Translations under genes and position numbers: made by a program
Part shown: positions 35,061-44,396 of the stretch, piece after piece
How positions within the stretch are numbered: position 1 is the stretch's first letter
Layout: the number at the start of each line of letters is the position of its first letter
DNA from: Mermis nigrescens
Taxonomy: Eukaryota; Nematoda; Enoplea; Mermithida; Mermithidae
DNA length: 64,000 bases
Direction of reading: 5' to 3'
Assembly (NCBI GenBank): GCA_036768485.1
Contig: JAVLUZ010000145.1
Span: forward strand, 777,448 to 841,447
Notes under the pieces: generated by a model
Seen by the model: only the letters and a program-made list of their open reading frames with translations
Database searches by the model: none
Told to the model about the DNA's origin: nothing

Positions 35061-36589
35061 GTAAACAATAATTTTGCATCAGAAACAAAATCAATAATTC
35101 TTAATCAGATTTTTGCGCTAATTCCGAATCTGGCCTTGAAAATTTTTCTAGCATGTCAATTTTTTAAAATATTTGCATATTAAATTTATGCATATCAAAC
35201 CTTCCATTGATATTAATTATGGAAATCTAGGAGCCACAACGATTTTTTAGGAGTCTAAACTCTAAAATTGTTTCTATACAGACTTACTAGTGATTTAAAT
35301 CCCACTGGTGTTGCTTACTTTATTCTTATTTCATAAATATTACACCTAATTTGCAAATTTATTGTAGTATAAAGTTTGAAGCATATACTCAGCATAATCT
35401 TTCCACATCTAGAAAATATTGAATATCTTCGAAAACAGGTTTTCACGCTGATTACAAGTCTGCTTACTGGTTTTTTCAATTTCTGTTTTAAAATATATTG
35501 CAAAACAGTATATGTGGTTCGGAAAGTTTCATACCATTAGAATGTTTGAAAAAGGTTTCCAATGTAAATGAAAAACTATAGTCATTGCCTTATTCGCATC
35601 TTTTAATACTGGCAAAGTACTATATTCTAATTGATTGATAGATTGGAAGTCAACAAGTGTCCAGTTTTAAAAGTTTTTACCACTGTTCAATTTGCGTTAA
35701 AAATAGAATTTCTAAACATTTTTAAATTTGAATTATTGGTTAGAAGTAAATGGGCCAACACAAAACAAAAAACGGATTTTGAGATCAGCGCAACAAAATT
35801 AATAAAGATAGTGTTGAAAATTATTTCGAGGCAGACATACTAGGGAGACGGGGATTTATACTTTACACTGTGCGAAATATGCAAATTATATATTCATTTT
35901 ACAGAAGTTAGTAAAATTATGCTACGAGAACACTTTTAAATTTAGTAGGGAATCATGTAAGAACAATGTTTTAAGATGTTGTCCTACTGTGATGACTTTG
36001 CCTTCCCTAATTTGATATTAACACTCGAAGAAATCATTATTTGCATAAATTTTAATATGCAAATATCTCAAAAACTTGATGTGCTACATAAATTCTAAAG
36101 CTAGATTCGAAATAAGCGTAAAAATCTAATACAGAATCAGTTAATTTCGTTCCTTATGCAAAAAAAGTTAAAATTTGTTGACCAGTGTAATCGTATGCCT
36201 CCAAAAAAGCTAGCTGTTTAGTGTTGTCATAATTTTAGAGCGGTACGTCAAAATTGATGATATGGAAAAGGCAAAAATTTTAATTAAGAATGAAAAAATT
36301 GTCATTGCTCGTAGCAGTCTTGTGCGCTGCACAACCGGCGTTTTGAAAGAATTGTCAAAGGAGCGGTAGGTGCAATACCTTTTTTTAAGTTGTCTAGCGT
36401 ACGAATTAGGTATGGTAATATTTGCTAAAATTCGGAAATGTAAATTTGTCGGGAATTCGTCAATGGTCTTTTCGTTTTACAAAGACTTCGTAATTTTTTC
36501 TAATTATAGGTATCATGATTATTATTATTTTCAATTCTATTTCCGCACATGCTTGTCTTGGTATTGCATCCTTTTCTGCATCACTTTTG
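35061..36589. other. No recognisable gene
   Basis: AT-rich. A 33-codon frame from 36262 (MEKAKILIKNEKIVIARSSL, continuing to a stop near 36367) is followed by GTAGGT, but there is no downstream exon I can identify, so I leave it unassigned. Confidence 0.35.
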
Positions 36590-37614
36590 GAATTTAAATC
36601 GGTAATACTCTAAAAATTTTGCCCGTGTGAGTGATTTGTTTGTTTTATTGCCTAAAAGACGTGGTGTATACATAGCCGTGCCTAGGGGGGGGCGAACTCT
36701 GCGGCCGCACAGGGCCGCTAAAATTAAGGGCTGCTAAAAAAGTTGTAGTGCATGCCATATAGAATTCATTTTTTGGCGGCCCCCATACAATAATTCGATA
36801 CATAAGTTCAAAAGGATCGATTTTTCGCCGTTCTAATGCAAACACAGCCAGTTTAAATTCTTTATTTGCATTTTTAAGAGAATGCTGACTAAGCTATACT
36901 TGATCTCATTTTTCAGAAATATTGATGATTTTTCTGTTGCAATAATGTGTGTCCAGAAAACTGAGTTCAAAAAGGCAAAAATGTCAAAATTTTCCGGCGC
37001 TTCACACCGAATCATAGATCCAATGAATTTAAAAAGCTTGAATCAGCTTAAATAATCCAGCACTTCACATCACTTTAGTAATTTAATGCACTATTTGATC
37101 GTTGAATGAAAGTGCGCATGCTTGTTGAGCATAAAAGTAAAAGTGCCAAAATGATTGTGTACCGGTTGGTCTATTCTTTGCTTTGTTTGTCTTTCTTTAC
37201 AAGGACACAGTCCTATTTTAAATGGAAGGAATGGTCAAAGTTTCTTATGTCTTTGCGCATTTCCTCTTTTCTAAACTACATCTTGTTAATAAGAAGGCCA
37301 CAAATGGGACTGAAAACGGTAAGAACAAAATTTTCATTGATACATTTTTCTATATCTCATTGGCAGCGACCCATTGCTGCGCTATGTTATTAGCAGAGGT
37401 CGAAAAACGCATTTCAGCTCAGAAGTTTTGTGCAATGTAGGAGTTCATCAATTTTAAGTGTTTTTGGGCTTCATTCAGGACCGAGATTTGGCCGATTTTG
37501 CGAAAATTTTAACATTACTGTTTGACATTAAAATGCTTTTTTCACAAAATTTTTAGGGACTCTGCCCCGGACCCCTCGGGGAACGCTTGAGTGCGCCACC
37601 CCAGACCCCCACAG

Positions 37615-37737
37615 CATACATGGGCAGCACCAAAATTCTGGGGGGTGCAAGATTTTTTAGAGGTCAAAAAATGGTCTTAAAAATGATGGTATGGCTAGAA
37701 AATACCATTTTTCAACGTTTCTCATTGAGCACTACCC
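37615..37737 (+). mobile_element. R1 MITE, left half only
   Basis: Starts CATACATGGGCAGCACC and carries the 'gaggtcaaaaaatgg' and 'tctcattgagcactaccca' blocks, then stops where the transposase coding sequence begins. It lies inside the hAT element and probably marks an internal deletion. Confidence 0.75.
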
Positions 37738-38233
37738 ACGAATACCAGCTTTAAAAACATGGAAAGATGATGAATTGCTTAAGTCATGCATACAGTTAGC
37801 TGCGTTTCTGGATGATCTTGATGGACCAGACATGTACACAGAGCTGAAAATTCTTGCTCGATCAAGTCCAAATGAATTAACTTCGCCAATAGCTAATCTT
37901 AAATATCTATCAAATGGCTTACAGGATGCTTTACCGAACCTTATAATTGATTTCAGAATTTTACTTACAATACCTATTACTGTGGCCTCAGCAGAACATT
38001 CGTTCTCGAAACTGAAATTAATAAAGACATATTTGCGGTCAAATATGACTGATTCTCGTCTAAGTGCACTAGCGATTATTTCAATTGAAAATGATTTATC
38101 ATCTTCGTTAGATTTTTTGCAATTGATTGACCGTTTGCCGCTCAGAAAGCTAGGAAGTTGTTTTGTAATAAAGCACGTCATCATTCACGAAATAGGTAAA
38201 TTATTGGAGGAAAAACATACGATACCTACTTAA
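37738..38233 (+). pseudogene. hAT transposase, C-terminal dimerisation domain
   Basis: About 165 open residues. The centre reads LPNLIIDFRILLTIPITVAS and then AEHSFSKLKLIKTYLRSNMT, DSRLSALAIISIE. This is the C-terminal dimerisation region of hAT transposases, most like the group annotated as zinc finger MYM-type protein 1-like. The upstream catalytic RNase H fold and zinc finger are missing, because the frame is fused to R1 sequence at 37737. The apparent ATG at 37691 lies in R1 and is not the true start. No frameshift within the domain. Confidence 0.85.
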
Positions 38234-39185
38234 AATAATGTAGCACAATATTTTGTTAGTAAATTTACAGTAAGATGCTAACTGCGATCATATATAGGTG
38301 CATATGTAAAGGATATACATAAGTGATAATTATGATGCATATAATACCAGTTTTAAAAATTATGGGGCCGCCAAAATAAGTTTCGCCCAGGGCCGCTAAA
38401 CCCCTAAGCACGGCCCTGGGTGTATAGGATGCTGAAACAATGTGTTACATGCAACAAATTTGTATCGCTGGCGAATGAAAGGAGGCGTTAGCCATTGTCA
38501 TTGGAGTTTCCACACCCAAATGGGCCGAGACTACCTTCCCAGCCAAAACAATTGGACCCTGATTGTGCATTGAGATCTCCTCAGATTATGACCATATGGT
38601 TCCCTGCTTGATATTGGTTCAGAGTGTGTTGCAATTCGTCATAAAAAGTATCCTTGTCAGCATCATTGCTGACATCAGTAGGAGCATATACCCCAATGAT
38701 GGCTGCTGGTATTAGCCCAGCAAGTTCCAGCCCAACAGTTTGGTCTGAGATCGGTTGGAAACATATGACAAATTTCTTCAAACCACTTTTTAGCATGAAA
38801 GCTATACCTCTATGAAAGCTGTTGCCACTAGACTAATATAGTTGAAAGCTAGTAGAATAACTAGATGTTAAAACAGTGCGTTCGCCTTGCCCAGGGAGTC
38901 TGGCTTTGTGGCTAAATCGATTTTGAATTTTTCTACTTCATTGGCTAAAAGGTCGATTTTGCCGTGTTGGCTGCCTGAGCAAATAATCCAGGTGGCAAAG
39001 TTAAGAACGTCTCTTGCATTAAAAATTTTCCATTGAGCTGGTAGTCCATTTTCAGAGGAAGCCTGTTTACTCTCCAATGCAGTCATTAAGCCATTTGTGC
39101 TAACTGTATTGAAGCTCTGTAATTGTTGTCCTGCCATTGGTTTCTTGGCTAATTTGATGGTTCCATCACCACGGGAACTAACACT

Positions 39186-39239
39186 CCCCAAGAAGGCAAA
39201 TTTGTACATGTACAAACAGACATTGTACAAAAAAACACT
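39186..39239 (-). mobile_element. Fragment of the TTTTTGTAC-type MITE
   Basis: A 50-base piece ending 'gtacaaaaaaacacta' repeats the end of the MITE at 40401-41167. The other end is absent. It lies between the LINE fragment and an R1 copy. Confidence 0.55.
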
Positions 39240-39507
39240 ATGTCTGATGCCTCTTTGTGCATGCAGCACTACCATAGGTGGGTGGCACCAAAACTATATG
39301 TGACAGGGGTAGCGTAATTTTTCAAAGCTCAAAAAATGGCCTTAAAAATGGTTGTATGGCAAAAAACACCAGTTTTCAACCTTTCTCATCAAGCAGTATC
39401 CATTTTTAATGAAACAAATTGTGAAAAAAAATTTAAAAATTGAATTCTGGGGGAAGGGGTATTCTGGTTTCTGGGGAAGGTATTTTGGTTTCTCAGGGGT
39501 GCATACC

Positions 39508-41418
39508 AAGGAACGACCGGGCACCTGGTCCTAGTCCTGGTCCCGGCCAGGTCCCGGTCCCGGCCTCAGAACCGGTGGGCCTGGGCCGGGCCTTATAGAT
39601 TATGCAAGGCATTCAACTTACCTAAATTAGAGAAGTGTTTAATGCTGTACATGCGTACATAATCTGAACCTTTGTAGCACATGAATCAGTAGGCACTGTC
39701 TGTGCATCCATTTCACACTTAATTTGGACTGATGCAACTCGTTATATTTATGTGTCCCCAATCTCATTCATATCTCGACGCGTGAATCTTATGTTATGCA
39801 TTTATGCGCATTAAAATTGTGCATAAAATAGAATTTTTTAAAATACCGATATGTCGACTTTTCCGCAAATAATGGGAATGATATATGTATTCAAAATATC
39901 ATAGCATTGTTGTTGTTATACTGACTACTAGACTCTGCTTAAGCACGATAGGAGTGTGCAACCCTCACAATTCAACATAAAGAGACATTGGTATGAATAT
40001 TAATTTATGTAAAAAGTGTAAAGATTTCTTTTGTTGTCTACGTTACAGTGAGCTAATAATCGCTTGCTCAAGAGAACTCGAGCCTTGTCTTAAAAAATTC
40101 TGTCGAAGAAAAAAGCAGTTTTGTTGGCAACCTATGCATGTGTGACTATTCCTTTGTAGCCTTAGCTTTTTTTATTCTACTTGAGCAAAAATTTATTCGA
40201 GAACTCGTCCAAGCAAATAAATGCAATCTTATATTATTCCACTCAAATGATTAGCCACTATTTTGTTACTGCATGTTCTTATTGCTAAGATCGATGTCTT
40301 ATGTGATTAACTTCTTGCTTAAATCAATTTTGTCCACTCCACTGTATTTTTGCTTCTTCTGTATCACTGTGACCTATTGATTTTGCGTACTGATTCCTGA
40401 CAATTTTTTTTGTACTCGGCAAAGATTTTTTCCGATGTACAAAGACTTTTTGTGACCGTCTTTGTACATGTACAAAGATTTTTGGGAAGACAAAAACTGC
40501 TAAAAAGGTCTTAAATTTGCGAAACTCCTCGGCGCTTTGCGCCGGAATGAGTAATTGTCTGTTCTATATATCTTTATAATGGCAGAAATTGCATTTAAAA
40601 GGAAAAAATGTCAAGTTTTTAGGCGCTTTACGCCGTTTTAAGACGATTCTTAGTGATTTTTGCCCTTAGAGACCCAGGAATCAGCTAAAATGCACTACCA
40701 AAAGTCGAACAACCTCTTTTTAACACACTAAAATCGCTACTGTACCATATAATAGTACCCAAAAATTTATGTGTACAAAATGTACAAAGATTTTCGGGAA
40801 GACGAAAACTGTAAAAAGGTGTAAAATTCCCTGAAAGTTTTGTCGCTTTGCGCCGATATGAGTAATTGTTTGTCCTATGTATGCTTAAAATAGCAGAATT
40901 TGCATTTTGAATAGAAAAATGTCAAATTTTTTGGCGCAATTTTTCGGCGCTTTGCACCGTTTAGAGTCAATTTTCAGTAATTTTTGGCGTCAGAAACCTA
41001 AAAATTAGCTAAAATACACTACCAAAGATTGAAAACCCCAGTTTACTACACTAAAATCGTTACTGTACTATATTATAGTACACAAAAACTTGCATGTACA
41101 AAATGTGCAAAGACTTTTGGGGACCATCTTAGTACATGTACAAACGGACCTTGTACAAAAAACACTGCTTCCTGATGATGTTGACAAATTGTTGTTCTTA
41201 AAACCTGGTTTGCGTGCTATTGGTTACAAAGCGTTCAATTTAAGAACCTGGCTATGTCTCTGAATAAAGGATTTCTGATGTTTCAGTGTGCAAATGTATA
41301 TATCAAATTGTGCCTACATCATGCAAGGCCTACCTATTATTTATATAATAAGGCCCGGTCCCGGCCTCAAAAGTCCGGTCCCGGTCCCGGCCAAATTTTG
41401 GGCCCGGTCATTTGCTGG
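39508..41418. mobile_element. hAT-like element with CCGG-rich ends, nested in R1
   Basis: The ends AAGGAACGACCGGGC and GCCCGGTCATTTGCTGG are imperfect inverts, followed inside by runs of 'tcccggcc'. Flanks TGCATACC (39500-39507) and AGCATACC (41419-41426) match at 7 of 8. The end composition and GACCGGG core resemble those of 12423-15058, so both probably belong to one superfamily. No transposase is seen. A smaller MITE is nested at 40401-41167. Confidence 0.65.
40401..41167. mobile_element. MITE with TTTTTGTAC ends and GCGC palindromes
   Basis: The right end is GTACAAAAAACACTG and the left end CAATTTTTTTTGTAC. Flanks ATTCCTGA (40393-40400) and CTTCCTGA (41168-41175) match at 7 of 8. Two internal halves are similar to each other: each has 'gtcaattttcag'-like, 'gtactgtaccat'-like and a GGCGCTTTGCGCCG-type palindrome (near 40529, 40620, 40848, 40930). 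Non-coding. Confidence 0.7.
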
Positions 41419-41462
41419 AGCATACCCCCAAGACTCCCTCCATGCCCAGGTGTGAGCATGAC

Positions 41463-41797
41463 CCCAAAAGAACAATCTCCATGAACGCTTGTAATATGCT
41501 AATGCGTATTGCTACTAAAAGTGCATCTATAAATAACTTAAACCATGCTTTAAATTGCTCGCCAGAACAACTGTTGAGTGGTGTGGGCATTATTTACGAC
41601 TCGCTGCGATCAAATTTGAAAGTCAAAACGGCAGAAAAATAGTTGTTCATGAATTACAATATATTGAAGTTGACCTTATTCTAATGTTTGATAAGGCCAT
41701 CAGTTTGTTGCTGAGTTGATTAAAATGTTAAAAATGATCCAGTTTCCTGTTCAAGCCTATGTCATTTTTTGATGTTTTTCGAGATTACTGCAATGTA
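41463..41797. other. Short unassigned frame
   Basis: An ATG at 41481 opens 53 codons (beginning MNACNMLMRIATKSASINNL) to a TAG at 41640. I recognise no family. It may be the tail of a lost mobile-element gene. Confidence 0.15.
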
Positions 41798-41799
41798 AT

Positions 41800-42300
41800 A
41801 TGCGTGCATTATATATTTGGACCCGGACCGGGTACCATATTGAAGGTGGGTCCGGGTCCACCTTCATGGATACAGCCGGGTCTGGATCCGGACTTTATGG
41901 GCATGATATAAGGAAGTCGGGAGAAAGCTTCACCTGCACTAACCTGAACACATTAAATCGTATGATTAACAAAAAGCATGCATGGTATGAATCAGTTCTT
42001 CTTCATAGACCATCGGGAACAACAGTGGTAGCCATGATATATAGATCAGCTGGCTCGGATGACCACCACATTGTAATTGCTTCCGATGGGATGAGTTCGC
42101 ATGTTGAATTTAACGAAAAATTGCAACGTAAGTTATAAAAATATTCATTTTCGTTTAGACACATTCCCATTGCTCATGTTGAGCTATCAAACATTTTCTG
42201 CATGATTTTTAAGTTGGAATTATCTGAAAAGTCAACATTTTCGATGAATTCTTATATTTTTTACTTACAAGAGTAGCAAAACTAGTCTGAATTGAAGAAA
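41800..42300 (+). repeat. FD repeat with coding trace, second copy
   Basis: Corresponds to 34149-34456 plus the start of the distal part. The open frame at 41881-42138 reads ESFTCTNLNTLNRMINKKH, then RPSGTTVVAMIYRSAG and SDGMSSHVEFNEKL. Comparison with the other copy shows that the reading frame once mattered. A GGxCCGGxTCC-rich stretch at 41820-41895 precedes it. The protein is unknown to me. Confidence 0.45.
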
Positions 42301-42419
42301 TAGGAGTAGTAAAGCTGGACCTTGGGGCGCTACAATGATTAACTATACTACATGTTGAAGCATAGGCGCAAAGCGCCGAGCTCAGTACACTTGTACTTGA
42401 AGGCACAAGTGCACTGTAC

Positions 42420-42523
42420 CCCTTGAAGTACCAGGGCAAGCTGGGGCGAGCTAGCCCTGGGGAGGGGGTTCGGGCCATACCCCTTGAAGTCCCAGAGCTA
42501 GCTGGGGCGAGCTAGCTCGGGGG
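42420..42523 (+). repeat. GC-rich two-unit direct repeat
   Basis: The unit 'taccccttgaagt' followed by 'agctggggcgagctag' occurs twice (near 42417 and 42478), about 61 bases apart. The palindrome GGCGCAAAGCGCC lies just upstream at 42368. The GC content is unlike the surroundings. Confidence 0.65.
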
Positions 42524-42754
42524 CCCAGGCTGTTCAGTCTGAGCATTTTCTCTGCAATTCGCTCGAATGTAAAGGAGACTTGAAACATCATTTTCACGGG
42601 TTTAACTCAAGAAGTATGATTCATCATAAGTACACTCGTACTAAACTAATCAAGTTCACAACCTCTTCAGAATTTGGTTCACATAATTTTTGATACACCA
42701 TTCACTGATAAAGGAGCAATTTTAATCATTTCAGGACATTTTCGTCTTTGATAA

Positions 42755-42832
42755 AATTTGATGCCTTCAAGAATCGAACCTCAGGTTTTGAAATCGTAAG
42801 TTCCACGTTCTACCACTAGACTAGACAAAGTG
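42755..42832 (-). other. Degenerate tRNA-like sequence
   Basis: On the minus strand there is an A-box-like TAGTCTAGTGGTAGAAC, a 5-bp anticodon-like stem TGGAA/TTTCA with a 7-base loop CTTACGA, and a B box GGTTCGATTCT. The acceptor arms do not pair, so it is probably a tRNA-derived pseudogene or the head of a SINE, not a working tRNA. Confidence 0.45.
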
Positions 42833-43025
42833 TCGCTAGAAAAATTTTATTCTCTATACATTCCAAGGGCGTTTACACTGAATAGACATTTCTTTTATAG
42901 ACTACATACATAATTTTTATCCATTAATTTAAAAATGCTGTGATCAGGTCACAACCAGTGCTGTATAGGTAGTATGATTAATCACATATTGCTCAGATAC
43001 ATATAACCTATATGTACACATAACC

Positions 43026-43559
43026 TCATATGTGGAAAGGGCTTATGAGAAAAATAACGTTTTTATAAAATCGGTGTACTTGCGACTCAGTTTTTAGACC
43101 TGTGATTACGATCTTGCCAGAACTGAAAATGAGCGCCGTAGCTCTGCTATCTGGGAATGTAAGTTTTGCGGCGCAAAACAACTCGGGTTGATACTCAACA
43201 ATTTTGCGATAAGCTCTAGCGAAAGATGGTACGTTTATTCGCCTATGGATATTGCCAGAACCAACGACGTTATGGATTTTATGAGTGGTAAGTTGTAGCT
43301 TATATTCACTAGTTTGTAATAATTTGCAAATTTTCTCGTTTGCAATGTTATTTTCTTGTACGCTCCTTGCACCTACACAAACTAATTTTCCCGAATTAAA
43401 TAACAAACCTGTTGCTTTAGGTTCTTTTAATCTAATAATCATAGCATTGAAACGCTTATGATCGAACTCTACCCCATCACAACTTTTCTTAATTTTGTAT
43501 AAATTTAGGGGTTTTGTGGAAAGCCGAGCTGTTGAAACGACGTTCACAATCGTAGCCAT
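43026..43559 (-). CDS. TATA-binding protein homologue (TBP-like), divergent
   Basis: The 177-residue product is a bare TBP saddle, with no N-terminal extension. Two direct repeats are seen, residues 3-88 and 95-177. Repeat 1 opens IVNVVST and includes KRFNAMIIRLKEP and LLFNSGKLVCVGARS. Repeat 2 opens HNVVGSGNI and includes YQPELF and LIFSSGKIVITGLK. The four phenylalanines that kink DNA in TBP are kept at 37, 54, 128 and 145. Their spacing (17, 74 and 17) equals that of yeast TBP (99, 116, 190, 207). TBP binds TATA promoters for all three nuclear RNA polymerases. This one is far from animal TBP, TRF or TLP and is intronless. It starts 47 bp after a virus-like structural gene on the same strand. 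It is probably part of a virus-like element, not the host's TBP. The ATG at 43559 is the start. Confidence 0.8.
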   Translation of the reverse strand: MATIVNVVSTARLSTKPLNLYKIKKSCDGVEFDHKRFNAMIIRLKEPKATGLLFNSGKLVCVGARSVQENNIANEKICKLLQTSEYKLQLTTHKIHNVVGSGNIHRRINVPSFARAYRKIVEYQPELFCAAKLTFPDSRATALIFSSGKIVITGLKTESQVHRFYKNVIFLISPFHI

Positions 43560-43595
43560 TTTGATTAATAATGATAATTAATTGAAAAACACGAG

Positions 43596-43603
43596 TATTT
43601 ATA
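43596..43603 (-). promoter_or_regulatory. TATA-like box before the TBP-like gene
   Basis: On the minus strand TATAAATA begins 3 bases after the stop codon of the upstream frame and ends 36 bases before the ATG at 43559. The position fits a compact virus-like promoter for the TBP-like gene. It could also be chance in AT-rich DNA. Confidence 0.35.
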
Positions 43604-43606
43604 TCC

Positions 43607-44033
43607 TTAAAAGTAGGACGGTTTAATTTTTCGGAAATGCAATTTGACAATCACTTTCCCAGAAATAAATGGAACAAATTCATCTAAATCGTCTTTAATA
43701 TTAATTTCAATACTTGAAATATCTTTAACTAGGACGGGTACGTAGTGAGGAAAGTCGAAGGTTTTATCGATAATATTGGGGTAGGACCCTTCTACGTTAA
43801 CAATTCGTAATAAGGGAGCCGCCACATCTCCAACAATTTGTGGTTCCAAAATATTTGCGTAAATGTACAATACTTCAATGCCCCCAACGTGCATGTTTGG
43901 TTCATTAACGCCCCATACTGATTTCGTTATTTTGTTATCTTGAAACCCTAAAATTTTGGTCATTTCTGGTGGTAATGTTACTGATTTTACAAATTCACTG
44001 TACACTATTGTTTGTACTCGCTTTATCGTATTA
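43607..44033 (-). pseudogene. Virus-like-element structural protein, C-terminal part
   Basis: The frame is open from the Harbinger boundary at 44033, with no ATG in the upstream 9 codons, and it ends at 43607. Visible order: TLPPEMTKILGFQ, then VLYIYANILEPQIVGDVAAP, LLRIVNVEG, FPHYVPV and VNIKDD-like, FISGKVIVKLHF. This arrangement recalls the ending of a protein family that is widespread in insect, hydra and coral genomes and usually named after nematode F54H12.2; I believe it is a capsid-type protein of Polinton/Maverick-like or related elements, but this is from memory and not certain. The 5' part was cut by the Harbinger insertion, and its other half lies in or beyond the gap at 48879-48978. 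Confidence 0.5.
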
Positions 44034-44396
44034 GGGCCGTATGACAGAACGCGGAATAAGTTGTTCCTGGGATAGGCGCTATTCCAGGAATAGCTATTCT
44101 CGTAATAAAATTTATTCTCGTGATAGCTATTCCTGGAGTTAAGGTCCGAAATAAGCTATCTCTGGAATAAGAAAATTCGGTATGACAGAACGCGGAATAC
44201 GCGAGGAATAGCTATTCCTGGGATAGTTGAATTTATCCCGAGATAAAATCGTGCCTATCGGGCGAATTAGCATAACTGATTTTATAGCAGTTTTTTATGC
44301 ACGTTATGTGCACTCGAGTGAACAGTCGTTCTGCGCGTTGCATAAGTACCTCATTGCATTTTTCAATGCGCTTTTGACTAGTTCGTTATTTTAAAA

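Larger units (their letters stand above)
36671..38418 (+). mobile_element. hAT element with perfect target duplication
   Basis: The inverted ends CATAGCCGTGCCTAGG and CCTAAGCACGGCCCTG are followed inside by further GGCCGC-rich inverted stretches. The exact 8-bp duplication GGTGTATA flanks it (36663-36670 and 38419-38426). It is inserted in a LINE. It encodes only the dimerisation end of a hAT transposase and has itself received an R1 piece, so it is non-autonomous. Confidence 0.93.
36590..39095 (-). pseudogene. LINE endonuclease domain, split by a hAT element
   Basis: The minus strand is read from about 39095. It starts with KIFNARDVLNFATW and GKIDLLANEVEKFKIDLA (the start of an APE-type endonuclease). 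Then come AIIGVYAPTDVSNDADKDTF, NHMVIIGDLNAQ and GNSNDNG (endonuclease motifs), a stop, and FVACNTLFQHPIHH. This last part crosses the hAT element. The bases just left of it (36590-36662) continue with a weak NHSHGQN trace. The profile is that of RTE/CR1-type LINEs whose fragments are often annotated as craniofacial development protein 2-like. It is disrupted by several stops and shifts. The reverse transcriptase is absent. Parts belonging to the LINE are 36590-36670 and 38419-39095. Confidence 0.75.
39273..41454 (+). mobile_element. R1 MITE split by a nested element
   Basis: The R1 parts are 39273-39507 (starting CATAGGTGGGTGGCACC) and 41427-41454 (ending GCCCAGGTGTG). Flanks AGCACTAC and AGCATGAC match at 6 of 8. 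The nested element at 39508-41418 cuts it at 'gcatacc'. Confidence 0.75.

Noticed and set aside
42755..42832. Functional tRNA gene
   Set aside because: A and B boxes are visible but the acceptor arms do not pair, so I call it tRNA-like only.
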